From: DAOTXK01 sp034435395
GTDB lineage: Bacteria; Chloroflexota; Anaerolineae; Aggregatilineales; Ch27
Direction: 5' to 3'
Assembly: GCA_034435395.1 (NCBI GenBank)
Contig: DAOTXK010000052.1
Location: 1 to 9,561, forward strand
Length of the DNA stretch: 9,561 nucleotides
Positions 1 through 5,107 of the stretch are shown in pieces. The position numbers and the translations under genes are program-made. Position 1 is the stretch's first letter. Each line of letters begins with the position of its first letter. The notes beneath the pieces are model-generated. The model had not been told where the DNA came from. It searched no databases and saw only the letters and a program-made list of their open reading frames with translations.

Positions 1-183
1 CGCGCCCGCGAGCTGGCCCGCGCCCGCGCCCGCGACCTGGCCCTGGCCCTCGACCTGGCCCGTGACCTTACCCATGCCCATGACCTGGCCCGTGCCCTTG
101 ACCTCGCCCATGCCCTGGCCCGCGACCTGGCCTTTGTCCTTGACCTTGACCTGGCCCGCGACTTGGCCCGTGCCCGCAACCTT
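1..183 (+). repeat. In-frame degenerate hexanucleotide repeat encoding alternating [Leu/Arg/His]-[Ala/Asp]
   Basis: Read in frame 1, every odd codon is Leu, Arg, His or Phe and every even codon is mostly Ala or Asp (once each Glu, Thr, Val, Asn), for about 30 dipeptides. In DNA this is a decayed six-base unit of the type GCCCGC / GACCTG. The tract runs off the left edge, so its full length is unknown. The degeneracy at third positions indicates an old repeat kept under protein-level selection rather than a recent slippage product. Confidence 0.85.
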
Positions 184-837
184 AACACGGTCATCCTGGG
201 TGTTTTAAGCCCTTTAACCGCCACCCGCTTAACCGCATTCGCGTTGATCGGCCTCGACAGGCTCACGCCGGCCGACCTCGCCACGGAACTAGCCCCTTAT
301 TTGCAGGCACTCGGCGATTTACAGCAAATCATCGCCCAACTGACCGCTGGAATGCACACGCCGCCCATAGTCAGACAAATCACGCAGGCTGCCGCTATCG
401 GCGTGCAGATGGAAGGCGTGGGCGACGCCGTCGCGGTGGCCAGGGACTTGATAGCGCCCTGGCGGCGGCAGCACGCCAACGTACTCGCCCAGTTGGACAT
501 TGCTCAACACAAGCGTGAGATCGTCCGGGCAGAGGCGGAAGTTCAATCGATGCAGGCCCAGGCGGCCCAGGCCCAAATAGAAACCCAGGGGAAAGAAACC
601 GAGATAAAGCGGAGAAGATCAGAAATTGAGCAATTGCAGCTGGCAAATGAACAAAGACGGTTGGAATTGGAGCGAAAAAGGCAGGAAATTCATGAAGCAA
701 AAGTGGAACTGGCGAGCGCCATCGTCGAGCGATTGGCCCCCGGCCTTCCTGATAAGGACCGGCTGGCGCTCATCACGCCGCTTCTCAATCCGTTGCATGT
801 GTTGACCGAAAGCCCTCTGGAGATCGCGGCGGAGTGA
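1..837 (+). CDS. C-terminal part of a repeat/coiled-coil protein of unknown function (5' end outside window)
   Basis: The frame is open from base 1 to tandem TGA stops at 835-840, so this is the last 278 residues of a longer protein; the TTG at 163 is an internal Leu codon rather than a real start. Residues 1-61 are a strictly alternating repeat (see the repeat entry). Residues about 62-165 look like a helical domain with the phrase PPIVRQITQ, then GVGDAVAVARDLIAPWRRQHA. Residues about 165-245 are a highly charged Gln/Glu/Arg-rich coiled coil, followed by a short hydrophobic tail. No signal peptide or membrane segment is visible. Similar low-complexity D-L-A-R tracts are, from memory, found in large NACHT/STAND-type or effector proteins of Chloroflexota and Actinobacteria, so the missing N-terminus could carry such a domain; that is inference. 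It is transcribed convergently with everything else here and probably unrelated to the che genes. Confidence 0.75.
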   Translation, partial: RARELARARARDLALALDLARDLTHAHDLARALDLAHALARDLAFVLDLDLARDLARARNLNTVILGVLSPLTATRLTAFALIGLDRLTPADLATELAPYLQALGDLQQIIAQLTAGMHTPPIVRQITQAAAIGVQMEGVGDAVAVARDLIAPWRRQHANVLAQLDIAQHKREIVRAEAEVQSMQAQAAQAQIETQGKETEIKRRRSEIEQLQLANEQRRLELERKRQEIHEAKVELASAIVERLAPGLPDKDRLALITPLLNPLHVLTESPLEIAAE

Positions 838-952
838 TGAACTTTAACAAAAAATCCGGATACTCACGCGGGCGCGGGATAGACACCCCCAGGCCGATAG
901 CCGCGAACGGACCGAGCGATGGTGACGATCGCCCCTGGGCCGTTAGTGCCCA

Positions 953-1109
953 GTAGCGGCGCGATGAATCGCGACGCCCCCCGCGACGCGGGCGTTGGCT
1001 CGTAGCGGCGCGACGAGTCGCGCCGTTTCGGGTGGGCGTCGGCATCCATGCCGCCGCTACGATGATTGATATCCACCCTAATTGGTTAAAGTTCATAATC
1101 CGCCGCTAC
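953..1109. repeat. Symmetric array of four GTAGCGGCG 9-mers at about 49-bp spacing, with hairpins
   Basis: The 9-mer GTAGCGGCG occurs on the plus strand at 953 and 1002, and its reverse complement CGCCGCTAC at 1052 and 1101, giving start spacings of 49, 50 and 49. The two plus-strand units are alike beyond the 9-mer (GCGCGAYGARTCGCG and a later GGGCGTYGGC). The second carries a perfect 9-bp stem (1006-1014 with 1017-1025, 2-nt loop), and 1040-1045 pairs with 1048-1053. It looks like a REP/MITE-type palindromic intergenic element lying between convergent genes (1-837 plus, 1233-1913 minus). It may act as a bidirectional transcription stop. I do not recognise a named family. The rest of the 841-1232 gap holds only the RHS fragment; 841-952 and 1212-1232 show nothing clear. 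Confidence 0.7.
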
Positions 1110-1110
1110 C

Positions 1111-1211
1111 CGCCGACCGCGCTGACCCAGGCCATTATAGACGTTCTCCACCCCATTGTACGCCAACAAGCGGTCGGCGCGATCCCACGTCAGGGCGTTG
1201 GCCCCATCGTC
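1111..1211 (-). pseudogene. RHS/YD-repeat protein fragment
   Basis: Reading the minus strand just after the CBS-ACT gene's stop gives ALTWDRADRLLAYNG followed shortly by VYNGLGQRGRR. This matches the typical RHS/YD-repeat phrase (TWDxANRLxxxNG...YAYNGLGQRV) common in large wall-associated or polymorphic-toxin RHS proteins. Only about 34 codons are recognisable. There is no start codon or ribosome binding site, and the frame then runs into the 9-mer repeat at 1109 and stops at TAA 1086-1088. It is therefore a remnant of a deleted or recombined RHS gene, probably cut off by the repeat element. Recognition is by eye. Confidence 0.5.
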
Positions 1212-1232
1212 CCCGCCCCGCCAGCCGCCCGG

Positions 1233-1913
1233 CTACTTCTTCCCGCCGAACAGGCGCGGCTCATAACGTTTGACTGGGCCGATCTCCAACAGGTCGGCCT
1301 GCGCCTCGTCCTCGATCAGCCGCTCCAGCGTCTCCCGGTCCGCGCCCTCTTCCTTGATGTAAATCTCGCCGGTGCCCTGGGCGGTGGGCCGGAAGGTCAC
1401 CAGGCTGATGATGTTGCCGCCGGCCTGGGCCACGGCGCGGGTCACGGTGGCCAGCGCGCCGGGTTTATCCTCCAGCCGCACGGAGAAGGCCAGCCCCTTC
1501 TCGTCGCCGCCCAGGATTTCCACAAACGTGCGGAAGATGTCCATCTCGGTGATGATGCCCATCAGCCGGTCGCCGCGCATGACGGGCAGGCCGGTGATCT
1601 TATATTCCAGCAGGATGCGGGCGGCCTCCTCCAGCGGGCAGTTCTCCTCCACGGTGACCACCGGCGTGACCATGATGCTCTTCAGCTTGAGGCTGTCCAG
1701 CAGGGTGTAAATCTCATAGACGCTGAGGGTGGTGGCCGGGGATGGCTCCGCCCGGAGCAGGTCTTTATCCGTGACGATGCCCACCAGTTTGTCGCCGTCC
1801 AGGATGGGCAGGTGACGGATGTCGTGCTCGCGCAGCAGTTTAAACGCCTGGGAATGGGTGGTATCGGGGGTGGCGGTGATGGGGTTCAGGGTCATGCGCC
1901 GTCCGACGTACAT
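1233..1913 (-). CDS. CBS-CBS-ACT domain protein (AcuB-like)
   Basis: 226 residues. Two CBS domains come first: residues about 7-55 (MTLNPITATPDTT, then RHLPILDGDKLVGIVTDKDL) and about 78-133 (SIMVTPVVTVEENC, then ITGLPVMRGDRLMGIITEMDI). An ACT domain follows at about 141-210 (FSVRLEDKPGALATVTRAVAQAGGN). The order and length match the AcuB-like family. CBS pairs typically bind adenine nucleotides and ACT domains bind amino acids or other small ligands, so this is probably a cytosolic metabolite sensor; the partner is unknown. The ATG at 1911-1913 has an AGGAGG box (1920-1925 on the opposite strand) six bases upstream and a good promoter at 1982-2009, so it is its own transcription unit. The gene symbol acuB is not assigned because no acetoin genes are nearby. 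Confidence 0.9.
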   Translation of the reverse strand: MYVGRRMTLNPITATPDTTHSQAFKLLREHDIRHLPILDGDKLVGIVTDKDLLRAEPSPATTLSVYEIYTLLDSLKLKSIMVTPVVTVEENCPLEEAARILLEYKITGLPVMRGDRLMGIITEMDIFRTFVEILGGDEKGLAFSVRLEDKPGALATVTRAVAQAGGNIISLVTFRPTAQGTGEIYIKEEGADRETLERLIEDEAQADLLEIGPVKRYEPRLFGGKK

Positions 1914-1981
1914 ATCTCGCCTCCTGGGAAAGTGACCGAGGGGCCAGGCCCATCCATGGCAACCCTGGGCAGCCCCCTCCT

Positions 1982-2009
1982 ATTATCGGCAGGACCCACC
2001 CGGCGTCAA
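1982..2009 (-). promoter_or_regulatory. Sigma-70-type promoter for the CBS-ACT gene
   Basis: On the minus strand, TTGACG (2004-2009) and GATAAT (1982-1987) are separated by 16 bases, each one mismatch from consensus. Predicted start is near 1975, leaving a leader of about 60 nt before the ATG at 1913. It lies downstream of the terminator at 2042-2079, so the gene does not depend on the unit upstream. Confidence 0.6.
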
Positions 2010-2041
2010 GCGAGGGCTGTCCGCCGGGCAGCGCCAGCCAC

Positions 2042-2079
2042 AAAAAGCAGGCGGCCCCTCATTGGCAGCAGGCCGCCTG
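2042..2079 (-). terminator. Rho-independent terminator of the 2294-2042 unit
   Basis: A perfect 9-bp stem (CAGGCGGCC at 2048-2056 with GGCCGCCTG at 2071-2079) has a 14-nt loop. Read on the minus strand it is followed at once by five T's (complement of 2042-2046). The plus-strand tail (TTTGAATTG) is much poorer, so minus is the working direction. Confidence 0.7.
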
Positions 2080-2294
2080 TTTGAATTGTGAGCCATCTGG
2101 ATGTATCCGCGCGCTGGTGGGACCTGTCGCTGGCGTCCGTTGGCCTCGCTTGTTGCCCGTTCGGCAAACACTCAACAGATCTGTTGGAGATGAGCCACGT
2201 CCGCCCGGTATCCCCCGGCCAGCGGTGGGCGATACCCAGATCAGCTCCCGCCGGAGGCCCTCAACCGGCGGTATTGCTGTTTAGGGCCTTTTCT
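2042..2294 (-). ncRNA. Candidate structured small RNA, about 250 nt
   Basis: A good minus-strand promoter (2301-2329) and a strong terminator (2042-2079) bracket this stretch, and the next gene downstream has its own promoter. No reading frame on the minus strand looks coding. The predicted transcript contains several perfect pairings: CCGCCGG with CCGGCGG (2265-2271 with 2248-2254), GGTATC with GATACC with an inner CCC/GGG helix (around 2206-2237), and CAACA-GATC-TGTTG (2173-2186). I looked for 6S, SRP, tmRNA, RNase P, T-box and common riboswitch signatures and could not match any. It could instead be a cis leader whose own gene has been lost, or degenerate intergenic DNA. Confidence 0.4.
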
Positions 2295-2300
2295 ATTCTC

Positions 2301-2329
2301 ACTATATACCAATCCGACGGCGGAATCAA
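2301..2329 (-). promoter_or_regulatory. Sigma-70-type promoter of the candidate small RNA
   Basis: Minus strand: TTGATT (2324-2329), a 17-base spacer, and TATAGT (2301-2306), with an AT-rich stretch following. Predicted start is near 2294. It points into DNA with no gene before the terminator at 2042-2079. The flank 2330-2400 shows nothing else. Confidence 0.5.
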
Positions 2330-2400
2330 GTACCCCCGGGCTATTGGGTCCGAGTGCACCCCGAAGAATGGCCCCCACCCCGCCAGACCATCCCGCGCCC

Positions 2401-2637
2401 TCACTCCTCCCGCCCTCTGACCGTCACCGACTGGAAGACCAGGCTCACCGTGTTGGGGTTGTCCCTGGCGTCCAGGCCCTCAATGATCACCCGGTCCACC
2501 AGCAGCGGGTAATTGGTTTGCAGGCAGATGGCGAACAGCTCATCCAGGGTGCGGAAGGGCTGGCTGGTCTCGTGCAGCCCGGTCTCGTCATCCCACTGGC
2601 GCAAAATCACCGTGCCACGCAGCACTTTGGGGGGCAT
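2401..2637 (-). CDS. Small conserved-looking hypothetical protein (78 aa)
   Basis: 78 residues, not recognised. The composition is protein-like rather than GC-shadow: a mixed strand/helix pattern (VLRGTVILRQW, then TLDELFAICLQTNYPLLVDRVIIEGLD, then NTVSLVFQSVTV), no signal peptide, membrane segment or cysteine pair (one Cys). ATG at 2635-2637; the ribosome binding site is weak, with GTGGAG too close to the start and AGAAAGAG a little farther off. A candidate extended -10 promoter lies about 50 bases upstream, and a terminator separates it from the che cluster, so it is probably transcribed alone. No terminator is visible just after its stop. Confidence 0.6.
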   Translation of the reverse strand: MPPKVLRGTVILRQWDDETGLHETSQPFRTLDELFAICLQTNYPLLVDRVIIEGLDARDNPNTVSLVFQSVTVRGREE

Positions 2638-2688
2638 CGCTCCACTCTTTCTGACCGGCGCCGCGCCGCCGACTCGTTGACGGCCCTG

Positions 2689-2697
2689 AGTGTATCA
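2689..2697 (-). promoter_or_regulatory. Extended -10 promoter candidate for the 78-aa gene
   Basis: Minus strand TGATACACT: a TG dinucleotide one base before TACACT (2689-2694). The -35 region (TTTTGG at 17 bases) is poor. Predicted start is near 2682, about 45 nt ahead of the ATG. Confidence 0.35.
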
Positions 2698-2750
2698 CAA
2701 CCCCCGCCCCCGCCAAAAAACGGCCCGCCAGCAGACGCGCCCCCTGGCCC

Positions 2751-2789
2751 AAACAAAACCGCCAGGGCAGGGCATCACGCCCGCCTGAC
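2751..2789 (-). terminator. Rho-independent terminator at the end of the chemosensory cluster
   Basis: On the minus strand, CCGTCAGG pairs with CCCTGGCGG (one G-U and a small bulge), with an inner CGGGC/GCCC helix. TTTTGTTT (complement of 2751-2758) follows. A second perfect 8-bp hairpin (2790-2797 with 2801-2808) sits just upstream, immediately after the stop at 2822. Together they would end transcripts from the pseudo-receiver/Roadblock gene. Confidence 0.6.
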
Positions 2790-2821
2790 GGCTGAGGACG
2801 CCTCAGCCCCGGCGCTGCGGT

Positions 2822-3760
2822 TCAGATGCCGTCTCCGGGCACCAGCGGCGTGATGACCGGCATCACGGTGGTGGCGCGCTTGGACTCGATGTCTTTGAGG
2901 ATCTCCCCGATCGTCCCCGCCGTGCGTTTGCCATAAAGCCACACCATGCCCGGTTTGACCGAGGACTCGCAGATCACCACCAGCGACACCAGGTACGGAT
3001 GGCCAAACTCGACGATGTAGACGCCGCTGCGGTCGCCTTCGAAGTACGACGAGGCGAAGTGATGCTCGTCCAGGATGCTGGCCAGCGACTGGGTGGCGTC
3101 GTGGTCGATGGTCAGCGCCTGTTTGAGCAGGATCAGGTCGGCGTTTTCCAGCGCGCCCGTCGCCCCGACCATGTTGCCATCGGCGTCCACCAGGCCGACG
3201 AAATTGGCCTTAACCTGGGTGCGGAGGCGGTTCAACTCCACGTTGATGCGCTCAAACTGCTCCCGCCGCAGCATCAGGGCCGCCGCCCGCGTGCGCGGGT
3301 CCAGGTAACGCTCCCGGTCGCGCCCCGGTCGGGCGGGCGCGGCCTTGGCCTGTTCCGCGTCGGCGGCCGCCCGGCGGGGCACCTCCAGCCGCTGGTGGAT
3401 CTGCATCAGGATAAATTCCAGGTTGACCGGCTTGCTGAAGTAATCGATGGCCCCCAGGCGGAACGCGGCCATGGCCGACTTGGCGGACAGATCATCGTCG
3501 ATGATCATCACGTTCACCTTAGGGGACAGGCCCTTGACCACCGCCAGCAAATCTATCCCGCTGAGGTCCGGCAACTCGGCCTCGGTGAGGACCAGGGTGT
3601 ATTCGTTGAGCAGAATCTCGCTGAGAGCGTCCTCGAAGCTGCCGGCCTGGGTCGTCAGGTAGCCGCCAGCGTTCTCCAGGGTATCGGCGAGCGCCTCGCG
3701 AAGCTCTTCATCTCTGGCGACGATCAGGATGGAATCGCGTTGCTGAGTCTGGCTATTCAT
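2822..3760 (-). CDS. Pseudo-receiver + Roadblock/LC7 domain protein
   Basis: 312 residues from the ATG at 3760, which has GAG six bases upstream; a TTG at 3778 would add six residues. Residues about 10-128 have the receiver fold pattern (DSILIVARDEE... LVLTEAELPDLSG ... GAIDYFSKPV). However, the phosphorylated Asp is Glu60, the acidic pair is Ala15-Arg16 and the conserved Thr/Ser is Asp88; only Lys110 is kept. It should not be phosphorylated in the normal way, and Glu60 may mimic the active state. Residues about 130-185 are a charged Ala/Arg linker with a helix. Residues about 185-300 resemble a Roadblock/LC7 domain (FVGLVDADGNMVGATG, then GVYIVEFGHPYLVSLVVI). Roadblock proteins such as MglB usually regulate or scaffold small Ras-like GTPases. 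It lies last in the che cluster, 125 bases after cheW, with a possible promoter of its own. The domain call for the C-terminal half is by pattern only. Confidence 0.8.
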   Translation of the reverse strand: MNSQTQQRDSILIVARDEELREALADTLENAGGYLTTQAGSFEDALSEILLNEYTLVLTEAELPDLSGIDLLAVVKGLSPKVNVMIIDDDLSAKSAMAAFRLGAIDYFSKPVNLEFILMQIHQRLEVPRRAAADAEQAKAAPARPGRDRERYLDPRTRAAALMLRREQFERINVELNRLRTQVKANFVGLVDADGNMVGATGALENADLILLKQALTIDHDATQSLASILDEHHFASSYFEGDRSGVYIVEFGHPYLVSLVVICESSVKPGMVWLYGKRTAGTIGEILKDIESKRATTVMPVITPLVPGDGI

Positions 3761-3817
3761 AGTTATCTCATCGGTCAACCGGGCACCCCATCCGTTCCCT
3801 GAGGGCGCTGTGATCCT

Positions 3818-3823
3818 AGTATA
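3818..3823 (-). promoter_or_regulatory. -10 element candidate for the pseudo-receiver gene
   Basis: Minus strand TATACT (3818-3823) in the cheW to pseudo-receiver gap; the matching -35 (GGCCTG at 17 bases) is weak. Predicted start is near 3811, about 50 nt before the ATG. A GC hairpin (CCCGGC/GCCGGG) spans the cheW stop codon just upstream but has no T-run, so read-through from cheW is also possible. Confidence 0.35.
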
Positions 3824-3885
3824 GCCGCAAATGGCGGTCTCAGGCCACCCCCAAACGGTCCTCCGGCCCAGGCAGCCCGGCCCGG

Positions 3886-4344
3886 TCAGGCCGGGGCCGC
3901 CGCCGACTCTTCCAGGCCCATCTGAGGGATCTGGCCGCGCAGGTAGGCGGCATCCAGCAGCAGCAGCAGCCGATTGCGCAGCCGGATCACGCCTTTGATG
4001 TAGGACGATTCCGCGCCGTCGTAGTGGATCAACTCGTCGCCCCCCACCTGCTGGATATCCTCCGCCTCATCCACCACCAGGGCCACCGGGCCGCGGGCGG
4101 TGCTTACCGCGATCATCGGCGTATCCAGCCGCAGTTCGACGCTGCCCTGGTTAAAGCGGCGGCGCAGGTCGATCACCGGCATGACCGTTCCCCGCACGGT
4201 GACCAGGCCCAGCACGTCCGGCGGCGAGGCTGGCAGCTCGGTCAGCGCGACCAGGTGCAGCACCTGGATCACATCGTCCACGTCCACCACATACCACTCA
4301 TGACCTACCCGGAAGCTCAGATAAGACTTGGTCAGCTGATCCAT
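3886..4344 (-). CDS. cheW: CheW-like coupling protein
   Basis: 152 residues, a single CheW domain of normal length. The family phrase is clear at residues about 44-65 (VLGLVTVRGTVMPVIDLRRRF), preceded by LSFRVGHEWYVVDVDDVIQVL and followed by VALVVDEAEDIQQV and YIKGVIRLRNRLLLLLDA. CheW is the cytosolic adaptor that ties CheA to chemoreceptor tips and keeps the array in order. The ATG at 4344 overlaps the end of the upstream RsbT-like gene by 13 bases, with AGGA about nine bases before it, so the two are probably translationally coupled. The last dozen residues are a short Ala-rich tail. Nothing in it appears degenerate. Confidence 0.93.
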   Translation of the reverse strand: MDQLTKSYLSFRVGHEWYVVDVDDVIQVLHLVALTELPASPPDVLGLVTVRGTVMPVIDLRRRFNQGSVELRLDTPMIAVSTARGPVALVVDEAEDIQQVGGDELIHYDGAESSYIKGVIRLRNRLLLLLDAAYLRGQIPQMGLEESAAAPA

Positions 4345-4706
4345 CGTCGTTCATCCTGGGACAGCCAGATGCTGGCCACGATATGGGTACAATCCGGTTC
4401 GTCAACGACCTGAAGCTCGTCGGTGGCGCGGCTCAGCCGCAGGCGGGCCTGTTCCTGCCACACCTCCTTGGCCGCGCGCCAGTGAATGTCGCACACGAGT
4501 TGAATGCCGATCGGTTGCCCCTGGTCCATCACCTCGATGTTGAGCACGGCAGGCGTTTGGGAGAGCAGCACGATCTCGGTCAGGGCCGTCAGCGCTGCCG
4601 CCGCGCGGGCGCGAAAGGACGGCACCCAGCCGCGCTCGGCCACCTGCTTGCGCAGCATGTTCCGCGCCAATGCCACATCAAACGTGCCCTGGACTGGGAT
4701 TCTCAT
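4332..4706 (-). CDS. Degenerate RsbT/anti-sigma-factor-like GHKL protein
   Basis: 124 residues. The pattern follows the RsbT-type small GHKL kinases: a start like VQGTFDVALARNMLRKQVAERG, then RARAAAALTALTEIVLL in the N-box position, then IGIQLVCDI and, at the end, ATDELQVVDEPDCTHIVASIWL, which lines up with the LMDEFEI...GTTVxxxxW end of RsbT. The ATP-site residues are largely gone: Glu44 is present but the Mg-binding Asn of the N-box is Leu48, and the DxGxG glycines after Asp73 are replaced by IHWRA. It may therefore be a binding protein with a kinase-like fold rather than an active kinase. It sits between cheY (17-base gap) and cheW (13-base overlap), with GAGAGAAG as the ribosome binding site, so it belongs to the operon. 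The family call is by pattern and could be wrong; its role in signalling is unknown. Confidence 0.65.
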   Translation of the reverse strand: MRIPVQGTFDVALARNMLRKQVAERGWVPSFRARAAAALTALTEIVLLSQTPAVLNIEVMDQGQPIGIQLVCDIHWRAAKEVWQEQARLRLSRATDELQVVDEPDCTHIVASIWLSQDERRWIS

Positions 4707-4723
4707 GCTCGGCTTCTCTCAGT

Positions 4724-5107
4724 TCACTTCTTAACAATGCCCAACGCCACCAGCGTTGAGGTCAGGTTCTCCGAAGCGAACATATCCTTCGGGATGTAAT
4801 CGTCGGCGCCGGCTTCCAGCCCTTGCAGCGTGGCCTCGGAATCATCGGCCGCCGTCAGCATGACCACGGGGATGTGCCGGGTGTTAGGATCCCGTTTCAA
4901 ACGACGGCAGACCTGAAACCCATCCATCGTCGGCAGGTTAACATCCAGCACGACCAGGTCCGGCTGGTACTCGTCCACCGCCCGCAGTCCTTCCGGGCCG
5001 TCGTAGGCGATCACGGTGCGGATGTTATGGCTGGCCAGATTGGCCGCGATCTGCTTGGCCTGGGTGGGGCTGTCCTCCACAATCAGGGCCAGCGGTGCTT
5101 CGCTCAT
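4724..5107 (-). CDS. Single-domain CheY-like response regulator
   Basis: 127 residues, one receiver domain and nothing else. All active-site residues are in place: Glu11-Asp12 for Mg, Asp55 (LVVLDVNLP) as phosphate acceptor, Thr85 (VVMLTAADD) and Lys107 (DDYIPKD). It should take phosphate from CheA and act as a diffusible output or phosphate sink; no output domain is attached. Its ATG overlaps the cheB stop in an ATGA (5104-5107), so translation is coupled. Plain cheY is not assigned because no flagellar genes are nearby and the target is unknown. Confidence 0.92.
   Translation of the reverse strand: MSEAPLALIVEDSPTQAKQIAANLASHNIRTVIAYDGPEGLRAVDEYQPDLVVLDVNLPTMDGFQVCRRLKRDPNTRHIPVVMLTAADDSEATLQGLEAGADDYIPKDMFASENLTSTLVALGIVKK

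Noticed and set aside
953..1109. The regular 49-bp spacing could suggest a CRISPR array.
   Set aside because: The repeated words are only 9 bases, they switch orientation half-way, and the intervening sequences are partly alike, none of which fits CRISPR.
1032..2084. Long open frame on the plus strand over the CBS-ACT gene.
   Set aside because: It is the high-GC antisense shadow of a gene with clear CBS and ACT domains; its product is Gly/Ala/His/Gln-rich without recognisable motifs. The same applies to long plus-strand frames over cheB, cheA and the pseudo-receiver gene.
2249..2275. ACCGGCGGT resembling part of an FMN riboswitch.
   Set aside because: Only that short stretch matches; the other conserved FMN segments are missing on both strands and no riboflavin gene follows.
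2248..2293. Plus-strand terminator (AGGCCC/GGGCCT followed by TTTCT).
   Set aside because: The stem is only 6 bp with a 23-nt loop, and no plus-strand gene ends nearby. The pairing CCGCCGG/CCGGCGG in the same place is better explained as part of the minus-strand structured transcript.
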